Assembly: GCA_946619625.1 (NCBI GenBank)
Contig: CAMOMF010000176.1
Span: 1-9,952, forward strand
Direction of reading: 5' to 3'
DNA from: an uncultured Bacteroidales bacterium
GTDB lineage: Bacteria > Bacteroidota > Bacteroidia > Bacteroidales > Paludibacteraceae
DNA: 9,952 nt
A model generated the notes under the pieces. It worked only from the letters and a program-made list of their open reading frames with translations. It searched no databases and was not told the origin of the DNA. This document shows, in pieces, positions 1 through 7,218 of the stretch. The position numbers and the translations under genes are program-made. Each line of letters begins with the position of its first letter. The first letter of the stretch is position 1.

Positions 1-110
1 CGCATGCTTGCTCTCTCTCCTCGCTTGCTTACTCTTTCTTCGTATTACGTCCGAATTATTCGGACATCGGCTCCGCCGACCTCTACCTCGGTGTCTTGTG
101 TCCAGTTCTT

Positions 111-156
111 TCACATTGTCAATTTTGCGAGATTTTCACATTGTCAATTATGCGAG
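111..156. repeat. Two-copy direct repeat, 21-base unit with 25-base period
   Basis: The string TCACATTGTCAATT, any base, TGCGAG occurs at 111-131 and again at 136-156, with 4 bases between copies. The two differ at a single position (T or A before TGCGAG). No gene is attached. It could be a protein-binding pair or a small slippage duplication. Confidence 0.7.
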
Positions 157-310
157 CTGTCATCTCGTCCTCTCTGTAAACGGATTCTTGTTTTGTCCCT
201 CCCACGTTGTCCCCCGCTCTCTGTGAGCCGCATTTGTCCAAACCGCCACACCACCCTTCACGTTCTTTGCTCCTTAGACTGATTTATGTCTTCCTTATGT
301 CAGTTTCATG

Positions 311-466
311 TTTATGTATGCCTATCCCTGTTCAATGTCTGCTTTATATCTGTCTTTAGTCTGTCCTATGTTCGTCTTGTGTTTATTTACGCCTATCCCT
401 GTTCCATGTCTGCTTTATATCTGTCTTTAGTCTGTCCTATGTTCGTTTTGTGTTTATTTATGTCTG
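311..466. repeat. 71-base tandem repeat, about 2.2 copies
   Basis: A 71-base unit runs 311-381 and 382-452 and starts a third time at 453 (TTTATTTATG), breaking off near 466. The unit starts with TTTAT and contains CCTATCCCTG and TCTGTCTTTAGTCTGTCC. Copies differ only by scattered substitutions (for example TTCAATG against TTCCATG). The period is not a multiple of three, so it does not encode a regular peptide repeat. The bases before 311 look like a more diverged end of another copy. Confidence 0.85.
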
Positions 467-544
467 TCTTTATTCCCAAAGTTCACGCTTTTTTGGACGA
501 AAATCACCTTTTTTCACCCAAAACAACATTTTTCTCGAACAATA

Positions 545-576
545 TTTGCACATTTCATTTATTTTCACTACCTTTG
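545..576 (+). promoter_or_regulatory. Bacteroidota-type promoter (TTTG - 20 bases - TACCTTTG)
   Basis: A -7 box TACCTTTG (569-576) lies 20 bases after TTTG (545-548), matching the TTTG / TAnnTTTG layout of the primary sigma factor of Bacteroidota. GCA follows the -7 box, as in the other promoters of this window. Transcription would start near 582 and run through the 11-base repeat array into the gene at 798, giving a leader of about 215 nt. Unlike the other promoters here, the spacer has no A8 tract. Confidence 0.65.
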
Positions 577-600
577 CACTCATTTTCATATAATCATCTC

Positions 601-754
601 TAGGTGATTCGTAGGTGATTTCTATGTGATTCATATGTGATTCGTATGTAATTCATATGTAATCCGTACATTATCCATAGATTATCTATAGGTAAACCAT
701 ATGTGATATCTATACGATTAACATGCCACCTATATGACATCACCATGCCACCGA
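601..754 (+). repeat. Degenerate 11-base tandem array in the leader of the 798 gene
   Basis: About 14 consecutive 11-base units can be cut without a gap from 601 to 754. They start with TAGGTGATTCG, TAGGTGATTTC, TATGTGATTCA, TATGTGATTCG, TATGTAATTCA and TATGTAATCCG, then drift, ending with CATGCCACCTA, TATGACATCAC and CATGCCACCGA. A TA or CA step at each unit start is kept while the rest decays. The period is near one helical turn. The array lies between the promoter at 545-576 and the start codon at 798, so it should be transcribed as an untranslated leader. Confidence 0.85.
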
Positions 755-797
755 CCTCTAATAAGAACGGTAATATAAACAACAAACAACAACAATT

Positions 798-1253
798 ATG
801 GCTGGCTTCAAAACTGATGCAATTCTTGACGAACTCCACGGAGCGATCGTCAAAAAAGGAATCATTTTCCGTCAAAAACGTATCCGCAACTCAAGCGGCA
901 AGTGCATTAAGAAATGCAAAAAAGAGGCATACAAGGTCGATAATCCGCGCAATTTCGACAAGCACCCTCAGGTCGGTAACGAACTCGTAAACCGCCAAGC
1001 TTTCCAAAATGCCATCTACCGCACCCGCGACATTATTACTGTCGCCAAGAACACCACCGAGGCCACCCCCGAGCAACTCTCCGAGTACAACAACTGGAAG
1101 GCGCGCTTCGAAGCCCAACTGCCCGGCAACAAGGGGAGCCGCCCTGACCCCGAAGCCCCTTTTTATCCGAATTCAACCAAACAAAAACGCTACTACCAAC
1201 TCAACACGTTCATCCGCGCCATCATCTACCACCAACTCAAGTCCCTCGGCTAA
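798..1253 (+). CDS. Uncharacterised small basic protein (151 aa)
   Basis: I do not recognise this protein with confidence. It starts at the ATG at 798, after an A/C-rich stretch, and ends at TAA 1251-1253. It is rich in Lys, Arg, Asn and Gln, with no signal peptide and no membrane segment, so a cytoplasmic location is likely. Two Cys residues (36 and 40, in CIKKC) lie within a Lys-rich patch. The plan is a short N-terminal 'GxIFRQ' stretch (residues 21-26), a middle segment with NRQAF (65-69), an acidic-amphipathic segment (about 90-107) and a basic Tyr/Gln-rich end. This loosely recalls small Bacteroidota proteins of unknown function with a 'GxxVFRQ' start and a later 'RxxF' helix, but that is an impression from memory. 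The promoter at 545-576 would give it a long repeat-filled leader. Its stop codon lies in a 25-base duplication. Codon use and the absence of stops over 151 codons favour a real gene. Confidence 0.7.
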   Translation: MAGFKTDAILDELHGAIVKKGIIFRQKRIRNSSGKCIKKCKKEAYKVDNPRNFDKHPQVGNELVNRQAFQNAIYRTRDIITVAKNTTEATPEQLSEYNNWKARFEAQLPGNKGSRPDPEAPFYPNSTKQKRYYQLNTFIRAIIYHQLKSLG

Positions 1254-1292
1254 CTGCCGCCGGATTCCCCTCAACTAACTGCCGCCGGATTT
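1243..1292. repeat. 25-base tandem duplication spanning the stop codon
   Basis: Copy 1 (1243-1267) and copy 2 (1268-1292) share CCCTC, two differing bases (GG or AA), then CTAACTGCCGCCGGATT. The TAA stop of the 151-residue gene (1251-1253) lies in copy 1, and copy 2 carries the same TAA. The duplication covers the last codons, the stop and the first bases of the 3' spacer. Confidence 0.9.
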
Positions 1293-1348
1293 CCATGACC
1301 AAAATACACGTATTCTGACTGAAAAAACAGCAAAAATACCCCAAACTC

Positions 1349-1379
1349 TTGCATATGTCAAAAAAAAGCAGTAACTTTG
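1349..1379 (+). promoter_or_regulatory. Promoter of the GH20 hexosaminidase gene (A8 module)
   Basis: TTG (1349-1351), a 20-base spacer and TAACTTTG (1372-1379) fit the Bacteroidota -33/-7 layout. The spacer reads CATATGTC, then eight A, then GCAG. GCACC follows the -7 box. The expected transcript start is near 1385, about 20 nt before the ATG at 1406. This decides the start codon: the in-frame TTG at 1349 lies inside the promoter and cannot be used. Confidence 0.85.
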
Positions 1380-1405
1380 CACCCGCAAACGTAAAAAACT
1401 TCATT

Positions 1406-3661
1406 ATGGCAAAGAAAGGACTTGTTATGGGGCTATTGCTGGCGGGGGCACTGCTGGGTATGTCAGCGGTGCAGGCGGCGCCGAAACTGCGTATTCACTG
1501 GGCACTGGTTCAGAACGACATCGAGCCGGGCGTGTGCCTGACCAAGTGGACATTCATCAACGACGGAACCACGCCCCTGCCCGGAACAGGGTGGACGATA
1601 TACTATTGTCAATTGTCCGTTAACCCGGAGTACAAGGCGGGCGACTTGATGCACTTTGAGCGCATCTCCGCCTCATCGCACAAGATTACTCCGACGGAGA
1701 TGTTTGCCGGACTCGCAGCCGGCGACACCATCACCCTGGACGTACGTTTCAAGGGTGCCATTCTGAAGGAGAACGCCGGTCCGGAGGGCGCCTTCCTGGT
1801 GCTGGACAGCACCGGTGCACCGGTCACCATACCTATTGAGGCGGAGCGGTTTACCAACAGCAAGCAGTGGAGCCGCGGCATTGATACGTGGTACAAATAT
1901 GCGGACGGAGAGTTGCTGTACGAAAAATTCCTGTCTTTCACCGCCGGGTCTGCCATACGCGAGCCCGTTTTCCTGTTGCCGCGTCCGAAAGTGGTGGAAT
2001 GGACGGCAAGACGCAGCACGCGCAGCAGCGGACAGTTGCCTCCTGAGGGCTATATCATCGACATCAGTTACGGCAGCGTTAAGATACAGTCGTCGGACAG
2101 CGTAGGGCAATATTATGCCGAGAAGACCATGGAGCGTCTGCGCAAGGCGGGACTCCCCAACTGCCATATAGAGGACTGGCCCGACTATCCGTTCCGCGGG
2201 TTCATGCTCGATATCGCCCGCAACTTCACCCGCAAAGCCGACATCCTGCGCCTTATTGACCAGATGAGCGACTACAAACTGAACGTACTGCACTTGCACC
2301 TTGCCGACGATGAGGCATGGCGTCTGGAAATACCCGGCATCCCCGAGTTGACGGAGATTGGTTCCAAGCGCGGCTACACAACGGACGAGCGCAACTGCAT
2401 GCTACCCTACTACGGCGGCGGGTGGAATGACAAGGATATGAGCAATAGTGCCAATGGATTCCTTACCCGGGAAGACTTCAAGGAGATTCTCCGCTACGCG
2501 CAAGAACACTATATTCAAGTAATCCCCGAGATTGATATTCCCGGCCATAGCCGCGCGGCCATCAAGTGCATGGAGGCTCGTTACCACAAGTACATTCAGA
2601 ACGATCCTTCGCGCGCTTACCAGTACCTGCTGACCGACTTCAACCGACCGAAATTGGACTACAACTCCGCTCAGAGTTATAAGGACAATGTGATTGCCGT
2701 GAACCTGACGTCTGCACAGAACTTCATGGAGAAAGTGATTGGTGAGATTCGCAAGATGTACACCGAAGCAGGCATCAAGCCCACCTATTTCCACCTGGGA
2801 GGAGACGAAGTGGCAAAGGGCGTATATACCGACGAGCAATTCACGCATTTCTTGGTACAGCTGCAAGGCATTGTGACGGATAACGGTTTCTACCCGGCCG
2901 GCTGGGAGGAGATCGCCGCCATCTGGCCTCAGACGCAGTCCGAGCAGCCCTCTGACGGAAAGAAACCACTGTGCAACTGCTGGAAAGTGTCACAGAAAAA
3001 GGCGCAAGAGTTGTCCGACCAAGGTTTCCCCGTCGTTCTCAGTTGCGCCAATGTGCTGTATTTTGACCACGTGTATGTGCGCCATCAGGAAGAGACCGGT
3101 CTCTACTGGGCAGGGTCGTGTGAGGTGATGGACACCTACCTGTTCGAACCGATACGCAATGAGAACGTGCGCGGATTGGAGGCACATGTCTTTGCCGAGA
3201 CGCTCCGAGGCAACTACCAGCAAGTGGAGCGATACATCTTCCCGCGACTGTTTGCCCTGAGCGAGCGCGCATGGAACGCCCGTCCCGAGTCGGCCGCCAA
3301 GTTCCAAGGGCATACCGTCACACCTGCCGAATGGAACGCCAGCATCTGCAAGCACGAACTCAAACGCCTGCAAGACAACGGCATTCATTTCCACCTCTCG
3401 CAGCCGGGCATTCATGTAGAAAAGAACTACGCCACCATGATCACATCCGTCCCGGGAGCAGTCATACGTTACACTCTGGACGGAACAGAGCCTACCGCCA
3501 CTTCGGCAGTCTATTCGTCACCTGTACGCGTTAGGCAAGGCACCACTATCCGCGCCAAGGCGTTCTACTTGGGCAAAGAGAGCAACTCCACATGGTGGAT
3601 ACCCAACGAGAGCGACAACAAGAAAGCCTCCACCTCCACCTACAACGGTTCGACCTACTAA
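1406..3661 (+). CDS. Secreted beta-N-acetylhexosaminidase, GH20 family
   Basis: This enzyme removes terminal GlcNAc or GalNAc from glycoconjugates or chito-oligosaccharides by substrate-assisted catalysis; in Bacteroidales such enzymes serve host-glycan use. The ATG at 1406 gives 751 residues, usual for the multi-domain members. Residues 1-24 form a Sec signal peptide ending VQA, with no lipobox Cys, so a periplasmic or secreted enzyme is expected. Residues about 27-150 look like the CHB_HEX carbohydrate-binding domain. A GH20b-like domain follows, then the catalytic barrel from about 262. Barrel motifs are FRGFMLDIARNF (263-274), HLHLADDEAWR (296-306), EIDIPGHS (375-382), HLGGDE with the catalytic pair Asp467-Glu468, and GWEE (499-502). 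Near 686-696, VIRYTLDGTEP marks a C-terminal chitobiase/Fn3-like module. I see no type IX sorting domain. The gene has its own promoter, is monocistronic, and converges with porX after a 77-base spacer. Exact substrate is not visible. Confidence 0.95.
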   Translation: MAKKGLVMGLLLAGALLGMSAVQAAPKLRIHWALVQNDIEPGVCLTKWTFINDGTTPLPGTGWTIYYCQLSVNPEYKAGDLMHFERISASSHKITPTEMFAGLAAGDTITLDVRFKGAILKENAGPEGAFLVLDSTGAPVTIPIEAERFTNSKQWSRGIDTWYKYADGELLYEKFLSFTAGSAIREPVFLLPRPKVVEWTARRSTRSSGQLPPEGYIIDISYGSVKIQSSDSVGQYYAEKTMERLRKAGLPNCHIEDWPDYPFRGFMLDIARNFTRKADILRLIDQMSDYKLNVLHLHLADDEAWRLEIPGIPELTEIGSKRGYTTDERNCMLPYYGGGWNDKDMSNSANGFLTREDFKEILRYAQEHYIQVIPEIDIPGHSRAAIKCMEARYHKYIQNDPSRAYQYLLTDFNRPKLDYNSAQSYKDNVIAVNLTSAQNFMEKVIGEIRKMYTEAGIKPTYFHLGGDEVAKGVYTDEQFTHFLVQLQGIVTDNGFYPAGWEEIAAIWPQTQSEQPSDGKKPLCNCWKVSQKKAQELSDQGFPVVLSCANVLYFDHVYVRHQEETGLYWAGSCEVMDTYLFEPIRNENVRGLEAHVFAETLRGNYQQVERYIFPRLFALSERAWNARPESAAKFQGHTVTPAEWNASICKHELKRLQDNGIHFHLSQPGIHVEKNYATMITSVPGAVIRYTLDGTEPTATSAVYSSPVRVRQGTTIRAKAFYLGKESNSTWWIPNESDNKKASTSTYNGSTY

Positions 3662-3688
3662 GCAAGAAAAAGCCACTCCCACGCAAAC

Positions 3689-3716
3689 AAAAAACGCCCC
3701 CCTAAACAGGGGGGGC
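3689..3716 (-). terminator. Intrinsic terminator of the PASTA-rluD-porX operon
   Basis: On the minus strand a G/C stem, seven C at 3715-3709 and six G at 3702-3697 around a 6-base loop, is followed directly by CG and a run of six T (3694-3689). It lies 22 bases past the porX stop. On the plus strand the hairpin is preceded by A6 but followed by CTGTCG, with no T run, so it should end hexosaminidase transcripts poorly or not at all. A small GTCG-CTTG-CGAC hairpin follows at 3718-3729. Confidence 0.85.
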
Positions 3717-3738
3717 TGTCGCTTGCGACTGAGGGGTC

Positions 3739-5283
3739 CTATTTCGCCTCTAATGTGATAAGTGGCACTAACATCTCCTCCAACGAGATGCCACCGTGCT
3801 GGAAAGTGCCGGTGTAGTACTGAGCGTAGTAATTGAAATTGTTCGGGTAACCGAAGAAATCCTGCCCGGTGCAGAAGATGTACGAAGAGGACAGGTTCGG
3901 TGCAGGCAGACCATACGCGGAGGGTTTGTCGATGACAAACGTATCCTTGGACTTGCAGGCAAGGGACTTGCCTACTTTGTAACGGAGATTGGTATTGGTG
4001 TTCTTGTCGCCAATAATCTGTACGGGGTTCTGCACGCGTACGGTGCCGTGGTCGGACGTAAGAATGACTTTGTAGCCCAACTCGGCAATGCGGCGGAACA
4101 TAGCATACGTGGGCGAATGGCGGAACCATGAGAGCGTCAGACTACGATATGCCGCCTCATCACCCGCCAGTTCGCGCATCATCTTCGACTCGGTGCGGCT
4201 GTGCGAGAGCATGTCTATAAAATTGAGCACCACGATATTCAGCGGTGTACGCAATCCTTTGAATTTAGCAGTAATACGTTCGCAGAAATCGGACTCATTG
4301 ACCTTGAAGTAGGTGAACGTGTCATGGCGGCGATAGCGCTCTATCTGGGAACGAATCAGTTCCTCCTCGTGCAGGTTCTTGCCCTCCTCTTCGTCCTCGT
4401 CCACCCAAAGGTCGGGGAACATCTGCTTGATTTGCGCAGGCATGAGTCCGGAGAAAATGGCGTTGCGCGCATACTGTGTGGCGGTAGGCAGGATCGAGGT
4501 GCAGAAACGGTCATCGGTGACGGTAAAGAACTCAGACAGTACAGGTTCGATGGTTTTCCACTGGTCATAGCGGAAGTTGTCAATAACCACGAGGAACAGT
4601 TTCTCCCCCTTGTCAAGGGATGGAAAGACCACGCGCTTGAAGATGTCGGGACTGAAGACCGCATTGGCAGCGGTAGCGCGGTCACGAAGCCAGTCGCCGT
4701 AGTTGCGCTGAACGAACTTGGCAAAGGCGGCATTCGCCTGCTTGCGTTGCATGGCGAGCATCTCCTGCATGGCAGAGTCGGCTTCACCCAAACGTATCTC
4801 CCACTGCGAGAGGGTGCGCTGGATGGCCTGCCACTCTTGCAACGTCTCCGCCGTATCTATCATGTAAGTGATGTCGGAAAACTCCTGCCTGTAACCCGCG
4901 TCTGTCTGCTCGGACACGATAGTCTTCTCGTGAACGTGTTTTTTCAGGCAAAGCAGTATTTGCGAGGGGTTGACGGGCTTGATGAGGTAGTCGGCAATCT
5001 TCTGACCGATGGCCTGTTCCATGACGCCCTCTTCCTCGGACTTGGTAATCATAACCACCGGTAGCGAGGGATGGTGGTCTTTGATGGTCTGCAGGGTCTC
5101 CAAGCCACTGATTCCCGGCATCTGTTCGTCCAGAAAGACAATATCCAACGGCTCGCGGTCGGTTATCTCAATCGCGTCGTTGCCATTATTGGCTGTTAGT
5201 ACTTCGTAACCTTTTTGGTTAAGATAGATGACATACGGCTGCAGGAGGTCGATCTCGTCGTCAGCCCAAAGAATCCGGTTCAT
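3739..5283 (-). CDS. porX: PorX-like response regulator with PglZ domain
   Basis: This is a 514-residue fusion of an N-terminal receiver and a C-terminal PglZ domain, the architecture of PorX. PorX family members take a phosphate from a sensor kinase (PorY in Porphyromonas gingivalis) and control type IX secretion genes; the PglZ domain belongs to the alkaline phosphatase superfamily and has been described as a phosphodiesterase on oligonucleotides. Receiver residues visible are Asp8/Asp9, phospho-acceptor Asp52 (FLDEQMPG), Thr80 and Lys102. A helical linker spans about 120-215. Candidate PglZ metal and catalytic residues are Asp235 (VVIDNFRYD), Thr267/Thr269 (LPTATQYAR), Asp357 and His361 (FIDMLSH), Asp411-His412 (TSDHGT) and His496 (QHGG), so the site looks intact. 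The ATG at 5283 is preferred over an in-frame TTG at 5295. It starts 18 bases after the rluD stop, as the last gene of the operon, and is followed by a terminator. PorX homologues also occur without type IX secretion, so the window does not prove that system. Confidence 0.92.
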   Translation of the reverse strand: MNRILWADDEIDLLQPYVIYLNQKGYEVLTANNGNDAIEITDREPLDIVFLDEQMPGISGLETLQTIKDHHPSLPVVMITKSEEEGVMEQAIGQKIADYLIKPVNPSQILLCLKKHVHEKTIVSEQTDAGYRQEFSDITYMIDTAETLQEWQAIQRTLSQWEIRLGEADSAMQEMLAMQRKQANAAFAKFVQRNYGDWLRDRATAANAVFSPDIFKRVVFPSLDKGEKLFLVVIDNFRYDQWKTIEPVLSEFFTVTDDRFCTSILPTATQYARNAIFSGLMPAQIKQMFPDLWVDEDEEEGKNLHEEELIRSQIERYRRHDTFTYFKVNESDFCERITAKFKGLRTPLNIVVLNFIDMLSHSRTESKMMRELAGDEAAYRSLTLSWFRHSPTYAMFRRIAELGYKVILTSDHGTVRVQNPVQIIGDKNTNTNLRYKVGKSLACKSKDTFVIDKPSAYGLPAPNLSSSYIFCTGQDFFGYPNNFNYYAQYYTGTFQHGGISLEEMLVPLITLEAK

Positions 5284-5301
5284 ACAAATGGACAATTAGT
5301 T

Positions 5302-6342
5302 TCAGAGCGTGGTGGTATATTTGCGCCACTTTTCCAAAAGAGCCTGCAAATCTTGTGCCAAAGGTGAATCAAAAAACATGTCTTCCCCTGTCCGGGGGTG
5401 CCGGAAACCAAGGGTTTTGGCATGCAAAGCCTGGCGCGGGCAGATGGCAAAACAGTTCTGAATAAATTGCTTGTACTTCTGGGTGGGTACGCCCTTGAGT
5501 ATCTCTTTGCCTCCATATTTGTCGTCACAGAAAAGGGGGTGACCGATGTGTTTCATGTGCACGCGGATCTGGTGGGTGCGCCCCGTCTCAAGGCGGCACT
5601 CCACGAGGGTGCAGTAAGGATAACGTTCCAACACCTGCCAGTGCGTGACGGCATGTTTGGCTGCAGGGTTATCCTCGGGGTCCCAGACGCGATAAACGGT
5701 TCTGTCGCGAGTGTCCCGCCCGAGGGCACCTACCACAGTGCCGCTGTCCTCTGCAAAAGTGCCCCACACCAGGGCGTTGTAGGTGCGGCGGGTGGTATGT
5801 TCGAAGAACTGCAGCGCCAAGTCGGTCTTGGCTTCGGGGGTCTTGGCTATCAGCAACAAGCCGCTGGTGTCCTTGTCAATACGATGGACGAGTCCGATGT
5901 TCGGGTCGTTCATATCCAGGGAGGTGCCGCTGTGCTGAAAGTACCAGGCAAGGGCATTGAGCAACGTGCCTGTGACGTTCCCCACCCCGGGATGGACCAC
6001 CAGTCCGGCGGGTTTGTTCACCACCAGCACGTCGGCGTCTTCATAGACGATGTCGAGCGGGATATCTTCCGGCACAATAGTATAGTCGGTAGGCTCTTCG
6101 TCCACCAGCATCTGAATGACATCGCCGGGTTTGACCTTGTAGTTGGAGGCGACAGGCTTGCCGTTAGCCCAGACATGTCCGGCATCGGCTGCCTGCTGGA
6201 TACGGTTGCGCGAGACGCCCCCCGTATGGTCCACAAGGAACTTGTCCACACGCAGAGGAGCCTGCCCCCTGTCCGCCACAATGCGGAAACGCTCAAACAG
6301 TTCGTCGCCCTGTTCTTCTACCATATGTGGTTGTTCACACAT
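5302..6342 (-). CDS. rluD: RluA/RluD-family pseudouridine synthase
   Basis: It converts uridine to pseudouridine in RNA; RluD-type members modify the 23S rRNA stem-loop around helix 69. The 346 residues include an S4 RNA-binding domain (about 30-75: RVDKFLVDHT, SRNRIQQAADAGHV, GKPVASNYKVKPGD) and the catalytic domain from about 95. The signature HRIDKDTSG is at 153-161 with catalytic Asp156. RTYNALVWG (186-194), ETGRTHQIRVHMKHIGHPL (252-270) and RQALHAKTLGF (303-313) are typical later motifs. Length is normal for RluD with an S4 domain. The ATG at 6342 overlaps the upstream PASTA stop as TAATG, which points to translational coupling; a second Met at codon 7 (6324) is possible. It is the middle gene of the operon, and porX follows 18 bases downstream. 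Whether it is strictly RluD rather than another RluA-type enzyme is a family inference. Confidence 0.93.
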   Translation of the reverse strand: MCEQPHMVEEQGDELFERFRIVADRGQAPLRVDKFLVDHTGGVSRNRIQQAADAGHVWANGKPVASNYKVKPGDVIQMLVDEEPTDYTIVPEDIPLDIVYEDADVLVVNKPAGLVVHPGVGNVTGTLLNALAWYFQHSGTSLDMNDPNIGLVHRIDKDTSGLLLIAKTPEAKTDLALQFFEHTTRRTYNALVWGTFAEDSGTVVGALGRDTRDRTVYRVWDPEDNPAAKHAVTHWQVLERYPYCTLVECRLETGRTHQIRVHMKHIGHPLFCDDKYGGKEILKGVPTQKYKQFIQNCFAICPRQALHAKTLGFRHPRTGEDMFFDSPLAQDLQALLEKWRKYTTTL

Positions 6343-7187
6343 TACTCTTCGTACACAGCATCGTCTTGGAAAAACTCGTCGTTTGCCGCCTCTTCAGCTG
6401 CTGCCTGTGCTTTGGTCCGGTCGGTAGTAAGGTAGATCTCCACGTGTGAGCCCTCCTTGGCGTAGGCTTCGGGACGAGGCATCTGCAAATAGACAACGAA
6501 ACTGTCGCGGTTCACGTCGGTGAGTTCTTCATCGTAATGAATACCGCCGAGAGAGAGTTTTTTCGCCAGCAGGACAACACGCGCCTCATCGGGTGACTTG
6601 TTGAGTACATTGGGTACTGTCACTTCCTCCGTACCGGCACCCAGTCCAACGATGAGGTCGATCTGTGTCCCCTCAGGGAAGCGTGTGCCCGCCTCGACAG
6701 ACTCGCCGTCCTTGCGCATGTCAAGCACCAGGTTCTTGTATTCAGATGCCTGGTAGGTCACCTCGCCCAATGCCAGTCCGACGGAACGCAGGGTGGCTTC
6801 CGCCTGACGGAAAGAGATGTCCCGCAGGTTGGGGAGGGGTATCTGTCTGACGGTCTTGGCATTGACAATGACGTACAGTTCCCCGCCTCGTTTGGTGCGG
6901 GAGTTGGCGACAGGTTTCTGCTCCACGATAGCACCCAGTTTGAAGCGTCGGTTGTAGGTAGTGTCCACCACCTGCAGGTGAAGTCCCTCGGCAGAGGCAA
7001 GTATCATCGCCTCCTCGACATAACTGTTCACCACATTAGGCACCATTACTTCTTCGCCATGATGCGTATATTTATCCAACCAAAAAAGTGCCGCTGCGCA
7101 CAGTACCACCACCAAAAGGAGTGCGAGGATAAACATTTTGAGCACAAAAGCAACGTTTGAATTCTTCCAGAATGACATAAAACTCAT
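6342..7187 (-). CDS. Single-pass membrane protein with three PASTA domains
   Basis: PASTA domains bind peptidoglycan fragments or muropeptides in many proteins. This 281-residue protein has a short cytoplasmic N-terminus, one membrane segment (about 14-37, Val/Leu/Ala-rich) and three extracytoplasmic PASTA repeats. The repeats start at VPNVV (about 49), LPNLR (about 118) and VPNVL (about 191). Each ends in a strand such as ELYVIVNA, QIDLIVGL or HVEIYLTT. A Glu/Ala/Asp-rich tail closes the protein. There is no kinase domain and no penicillin-binding domain, so it is a stand-alone PASTA protein facing the periplasm. The ATG at 7187 is chosen because the A8 promoter places the transcript start near 7212; a second ATG at 7178 is possible, and an in-frame TTG at 7208 lies too close to the transcript start. 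It heads an operon with rluD, overlapping by TAATG, and porX. Its function as a wall sensor or scaffold is inference. Confidence 0.9.
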   Translation of the reverse strand: MSFMSFWKNSNVAFVLKMFILALLLVVVLCAAALFWLDKYTHHGEEVMVPNVVNSYVEEAMILASAEGLHLQVVDTTYNRRFKLGAIVEQKPVANSRTKRGGELYVIVNAKTVRQIPLPNLRDISFRQAEATLRSVGLALGEVTYQASEYKNLVLDMRKDGESVEAGTRFPEGTQIDLIVGLGAGTEEVTVPNVLNKSPDEARVVLLAKKLSLGGIHYDEELTDVNRDSFVVYLQMPRPEAYAKEGSHVEIYLTTDRTKAQAAAEEAANDEFFQDDAVYEE

Positions 7188-7218
7188 GCTTTTTATTTTT
7201 TTAAGCAAAATTAGGGTG

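Larger units (their letters stand above)
1..544. other. Gene-free, pyrimidine-rich spacer with hairpins and repeats
   Basis: I find no convincing gene here. The plus strand is visibly rich in T and C, and the open frames that cross it translate to low-complexity Ser/Cys/Leu/Phe-rich strings typical of such DNA. It contains two adjacent small hairpins. GTCCGAAT (49-56) faces ATTCGGAC (58-65), and TCGGC (67-71) faces GCCGA (75-79). Neither is followed by a T run, so neither looks like an intrinsic terminator. A direct repeat (111-156) and a 71-base tandem repeat (311-466) are listed separately. The 3' end of a gene to the left of the window could lie just outside, but nothing in the first bases shows one. 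Confidence 0.6.

Noticed and set aside
4..603. Plus-strand open frames in the left spacer
   Set aside because: They translate into low-complexity Ser/Cys/Leu/Phe strings from T/C-rich and repeated DNA, with no start signal or recognisable domain.
601..754. CRISPR array
   Set aside because: Units are 11 bases, contiguous, with no spacers of unique sequence and no cas genes; the same applies to the 8-, 11- and 13-base arrays elsewhere.
600..875. Minus-strand open frame over the 11-base array
   Set aside because: Its C-terminal part only translates the tandem repeat and it overlaps the start of the better-supported 798 gene.
1673..2299. Minus-strand open frame of 208 codons opposite the hexosaminidase
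   Set aside because: Antisense to the carbohydrate-binding and early catalytic part of GH20; no motif and no promoter.
3696..3716. Shared bidirectional terminator for hexosaminidase and porX
   Set aside because: The T run exists only on the minus-strand side; on the plus strand CTGTCG follows the hairpin.
4201..5064. Long plus-strand open frame opposite porX (287 codons)
   Set aside because: It lies wholly inside the antisense of a clear PorX gene with intact motifs, its translation shows no family motif, and it has no promoter.
5398..6435. Long plus-strand open frame opposite the RluD-type gene (345 codons)
   Set aside because: Antisense shadow of a well-supported gene in GC-rich DNA; the product shows no domain pattern.
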